Positions 48,601-54,600 of a stretch of 64,000 bases of DNA are shown in pieces. A program made the translations under genes and the position numbers. The stretch spans positions 24,164,352-24,228,351 of the forward strand of contig OZ025257.1 of the NCBI GenBank assembly GCA_964019135.1, read 5' to 3'. The notes beneath the pieces were generated by a model. The model did no database searches and had not been told where the DNA came from. It saw nothing but the letters and a program-made list of their open reading frames with translations. Position 1 is the stretch's first letter. Each line of letters starts with the position of its first letter. This DNA comes from Arenicola marina. Lineage: Eukaryota; Annelida; Polychaeta; Arenicolidae.

Positions 48601-51600
48601 TGTAACGTTGTTGTTGTTTGCGTAATCCAGACCCCAGGTATTAATCCTGATGAAACCGGATGCCAATCTGGAGCCGAAGTACAGGAAGATCCTGACATTC
48701 TCGACGCAGCTGAAAGCGGGTATGTGATCCACAGATGATCTTCTCTATCGACCCCTATCAGTCATATCATTATACCTCAGCTAAGGTGCTATAGACCGAT
48801 CCAGGCTGTCAGTCATTCAGTGACGTCGGTGTTTCTTATATCCAATCATGTGAATCCTGCCAAAATTGTGTTGTGATATCATCTCTAATAACACGATAAT
48901 GACACGATATATGCAAATGATTATGAAGATCTCGCGACCGTTTCACATCCATACTTCTTTAACTTTTACGGAACGCTATCGCGTACTGACGGCGATGATC
49001 AAAGGTAATATACACGTGTGTAACGGGTGAAGTAATTCATTGGTGGACGAAGCCTACGTTGTTGCTGTTTGTTTCCAGGCAAGGGTCTGACCCTGGTGGG
49101 CAGTGTGATCGAGGGGTCGTACGCCGAGAAGTATGCTGACGCCCAGGCCGCGCAACAGGTAGGTCCTTCCATCGCGACCCCTGGCGCCCCTAGTGGGCAT
49201 TCCGCGTACTACCTGGCGCCCATAGTGGGCATTCCGCGTACTACCTGGCGCCCCTAGTGGGCATTCCGCGTACTACCTTTCACCCCTAGTGGGCATTCCG
49301 CGTACTGGGGCCGTAAGTGCGAAACGACAGGGGCCAAATATTTCGCCCTAGAATAAGACGTTAGCATGGAGCGGGGCGAAACATTTGGCCCCCGTCGTTC
49401 TAACTTACGAGCCCAGGTTGTTCTTCCATGTTAGGGAGAAGCATTGCTTTGAGCATAGCTCACGTATTACTCGCGCCTAGCATTTACTACAAAAATATAT
49501 TTCGTGGTCTTTAACATGGAAGATTGGCCCAATTACATAACGGAAGTAGCGGATTCTCCTCAACCCGACCTTGATATTTCCTGATATTCATTTTTATTCT
49601 AATTGTTCACATATTGAGCATATGGAACATAATTCGATTCCTTTCTACTATATTTGCGAATTTGAGACTTCTCAGCTGTGTACCTTCATCGACACGTTAT
49701 TTTTATTGTAACTAAAAATATTCAACGTACTTAAACATCATATTTCGCTTTGTTTCTATTATATTTGCAACTTTGAGAGTTCCCAAATATAGAAACCGTA
49801 GTCGGTTGTCCAGTGTGCGTAAAAAGCCATTTTTGCGAAATTTTGGCTGCAGACCTCGATAGATTATGTAATTTTGACAACGTCCTTGACCGCAGACGCT
49901 GTCGCTGGCCTTGAAGAAGGAGAAGGTCAAAGGGTTCGCCGACGTGCTGGTCGCCAAGGATGTGGTGGAAGGACTGAATCACCTGTACGTCTACCGCATT
50001 CTCGTTGTTCTTGGGTTTCCAATCTCTCGATGCCTACACTATTACTCTGCAGCTGTGATTGCGTGCTCAATGCGATCGGCCTGTCCCGGCAATAATTGTG
50101 GACAGTCCAGTGTTAATTGTCCTAATAATAATAATAATAATAACAATAATAATAATAATAAAAATAATTGTAATAATAATCCCAAACCGTGGATTAACTA
50201 ATCTGCTTCCTGTAATAATCGTAATTGATGTAATATAGGTAGAGCATAGCAATTGTTTGATGCAGGTATCAACTGGTTTGATTTATTGATGAAATTTTCT
50301 TTTGGGCATATATGTTTTTTTTAAATAGTGAGCGTATTTTACTGAAGTTTATATTTATTTATTCGTGGGAAAAGCCACCAATGGAAGTTAGAACTGGGAG
50401 AACTGGCAGATATTGTAAGGCTGATTATCCCCGATCTCTTAGGGATCCGCATCCAGAAAATGTCTCTTACCTTTCTGTGTGTGATGTGAGTTGTTTCACC
50501 GTGTGTGTCTGCAGGGTGCAGTCCTCCGGGGTTGGCGGTCTACGCCACAACACCGTGGTCATTGGGTGGCCCTACGGCTGGCGACATTCCGAGGACCCCA
50601 GGTCTTACAAGGTCTTCGTCGGTGAGTACCAACACCAATCGCGAGACGACAACAGCCCAGAGACCTTTTTTTTAAAACCATATTTACCAGTATTTTTGTA
50701 TTTATAAAAAGAAAATGACTTTCTGAAATGTTTTTTACTGTAATGTTTTACTTTACAGTTCTTAATGTAATTTGTGCCTTTTTCAATTTTTTTCGATTTA
50801 ATTTTAATTTATCTACAATTGTGTTATAGTAGCATATCACATTTTTGTTAAGGTATTTAGATTTGTTGCCCTGAAAGCTATTCACACGATGAAGAAAAGA
50901 AAAAGCCATTTAAAAAAAATATATATATAAATTGAAGAGCTAAGTTTACACGCCTCGTTTGCTAAGTTACGCCGTGGTTCTTAGTAAACCGCACAGCATC
51001 TATTGAAGTAAGAACCAATGACAGTGACAATCTCCAGTAAACATATACCTCTTGTAGCTTCCTGTTTCTACCAGATACATCTCTTATGCTGTGTTCTCCC
51101 CCCGCAGAGACCCTCCGTAACATATCCGCGGGCCAGCTGGCGGCCCTCATCCCGAAGGGCATAGAGCGGTTCCCGGAGAGCAGCGAGAAGATGACCGGAA
51201 CTATCGACATCTGGTGGATTGTCCGTATCCTTCCGCGCGGAGGGCTAGGCCCGTTTACCGCCAGTGTCTCGTTGTCCCAACGATTTCAGTGCATTAAGAT
51301 GCTCATCTTGAGAAGCTGGTATTATAGCGTTGTGGACTATTCGTTAGAAACACGTAGGTTAGGCTTATGAAGTGCCACGATGAAATGGGTCAGATGAATG
51401 TAAGATTATATATATGTATATAAGTTTGCGTATTTCCTACATAAAGTAAGGCAATAATATATTAATAATGCTAAAATATAGTTCAAAATACTGCAACTGT
51501 CCTTTCATTATCTCATAATATATTGTCCAATTGATGCCATCATATAAGATTTGTATTACTAACTATTCGTGTTAAAAAGTATTACAATTTCATAACTACA

Positions 51601-54600
51601 TTGTATATAAATTAACGAATGACGTTTATCACGGAATTAATTCGGCAATTAGTAACCCGAGTAGCCAGTTTCAGACGGGTGTCTATGAATCGTGTATGGA
51701 ATGAGCAGATTTCCTACACAACACAACACTTGTTTAACGTGTTAAACTGTTTCCTATTACGTTATAACCGTTGTAGAAACGTTATATGTTTGCTAGGCTG
51801 TGGGTGTGTTGCGTACGTTCCTTGACAGTGGCGCCCTCAGACGACGGAGGCCTGCTCATGCTGCTGCCATTCCTGCTGACCAAGCACAAAGTGTGGAAGA
51901 ACTGCACCATGAGAATCTTCACCGTGGCTCGTATCCTTGGCAACATTCAGCTTTTACGACGTTCTCTGCATGTAAAGTTACGAACCGTTCAATATGTAAA
52001 GTTGTAAAGGGCTGAATTTGTAGTCACAGAAAGCTCTATATGTAAAGTTACAGAAAGTTCAATATGTATATTTGCAGAATATTTCATATGTAGTTTAAGT
52101 ACGCTGAATATATAAAGTTACAGAAAGATCAATATGTTTCTGTATGTAAACTTACAGAAAAATCAATATGGAATGTTACAGAAACATCAATATGGAATGT
52201 TACAGAAACATCAATATGTGAAGTTACAGAAGCATTAATATGGAAAGTTAGAGAAAGTTCAATATGCAAAGTTGCAGAAGGCTCATCAAGCCCATTTACG
52301 CAAAGCTGAATATGTAAATTTGTAGAACAACACCCAATATGTAAAGTTTCAGAAAGCTCAATTGGCACATTCAGCGAGCGACTTTACGAAATGCTCGATT
52401 CACCTGTAACATTATGGAAAACTCAAGATGGAAGTTGATATAGGCTCCCCGTCTAACGGTGCTTATTGGTTAAATCCCGAAAAAGTCACCCTAAATCTTA
52501 ATCTATATCGCCCGATGGCAGCGCGGTAGACATATGCGTCACAATACTTGATTGTGTATGAGATTCTGTGTTGGGCTATTGGGGATGTTTCTTTGACTGC
52601 CGTGCCTAAGAACTGGAGGACAACAGCATTCAGATGAAGAAGGACTTGCAGACATTCCTCTACCACCTGCGACTCACGGCAGAGGTGGAAGTCGTGGAAA
52701 TGGTAACATATATAACTTGTGTAGTGACACGCTGATGGCTATCTGTATGTAGATATAGGACGATTGAAATAATCAGTTTATTGTCACGAAAACAAAACAC
52801 AAATTACATTAACTCATTAGTACATTTCACAACACATTTCTCGTGACAAGAGAAGAAGCCAAAGGCTTATTCGCTGCGATTAGGTCAAGTGTGCTGAGCT
52901 GTATAAATTTTAACTGTATCAAGGTTAGTGGTTGATATGTAGGACTATAGGTTACACCTAGGTTTGGTTTTGTTGGGGATTTACGCTGTAATAATCAAAC
53001 AGATATGGGTGAAACCCCCGTCAAGATGTTGACATGAATATTGTCATGAGATGGTTTTATTACACACATACCAACTCAGTGGTCTTCGTGGAATTAGCCC
53101 GCGGGGGAAGAATCAGGTCCATCTTCCATGTTGGAGTCGACGATATGGAATATTGTAGCAACTGGTAAGTGTGAGTAATACGTGAGCTATGATAAATTGA
53201 ATGGCCCTCACATGGAAGACGGTAAGAGGTCCCAGAGGTCCCTTGGCTTAGCGTAGCCAATCAGATCACCTGACACGTGGCCTAGGGGTGGCTCTAGTAC
53301 CGTTGTGTTGGGATTGCAGACCGACTCGGACATATCGGCCTACACCTACGAGAGGACACTGATGATGGAGCAGCGGACGGCCATGATGAAGGAAATGAGG
53401 CTGAAGACCAGGGACCTGGCCAAGGAGGTAAGGAAGTGACGTCGCAGGGGGACATTGAAGTAAGGAAGTGACGTCACAGGGGGACATCGTAATGAGACTG
53501 ATGGCTATTCATATGGCTCTTGATTTATTGCTAACATATATGAACATATGTTCAACAAAATGAACACGATGACGTCATTCATCTTTTCTCCCTCTACTCC
53601 TCACTCCTCCCCCCCCCACTCCCCCCACTCCTCCACCCCCACCCACGCCCTGCAGCCCCAGCTGATCGTGGACCAGGCTCACCCCCTGACCACCAGCAAC
53701 GTGAAGATCCGGATCGATCCGATCCCGGAGGAGGCGGAGGACGCTGAGGCGGCCAAGGAGAAGGAGGCGTCCGCCAAGGCCAACAACTTCTCCGAGCACA
53801 ACCAGTTCACCTTCACCCCGGTCAAGGCGCAGCAGTTCAAAGACTTGCTCAACATTCACCCGTGAGTTCAGCCCTAGTCTCAAAGATTCCAAGGCCATCC
53901 CGCTCAAATTTTTCTTGTTCCTGTCTGTGACATTTTTAAAAGCTGTCCCGTAAAGTAAGGTAATTTCATGCGACTTCTTAAATGGATTCTTTTAAGATTG
54001 ATTCTGATTGTTTTTCGAATAAATTGCCGTTCTGTTATTATATTAAATTGATTGCGAGCACGTTCCTTGTGTGGCCACTAAGAAGAGGAAAAAAGAGGTC
54101 TCCAGGTGCTCTCAATCTGCATTTACAATTATCGAACGATTATGAGCGGCGTGGCTGTCCATACCTAACCGGCGTTTGACGTGTGTGTTTCCATAGTAAC
54201 AACCAGAACGTGCGACGCATGCACACGGCCGTCCGTCTGAACGAGAAGATCGTGGAGAAGTCTCACGAGGCTAAGCTGGTCATTCTCAACCTGCCGGGGC
54301 CGCCGAAACACGAGGCAGGCGAGGAGAGCTGTATCCTTGAGAGTTAGGGTCATAGTAAAAATACAAAATTTAATTTAATTGACAAAATTAATGATATTAT
54401 TCTTGTTTATGGTATGTTTAATATTGTTATTATTATGTCACTGATATCTGATGTCTGTCAACCCGGGAACTTTTGGAACTTTTAAGAAAAATGAGATGAA
54501 AAAGAATAAAACGCTGTTTCCTTTAGACTTCAGATAATAGTAGTAACACTAAAATAGTAATATTAAAATTAACTATATTTTATTATTAATAACGAGATGA

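Noticed and set aside
49881..49895. TCCTTGACCGCAG before the KCC acceptor at 49896, resembling a U12 branch point
   Set aside because: The donor of that intron (GTAGGT) is U2-type and the branch-to-AG distance would be only about 6 nt.
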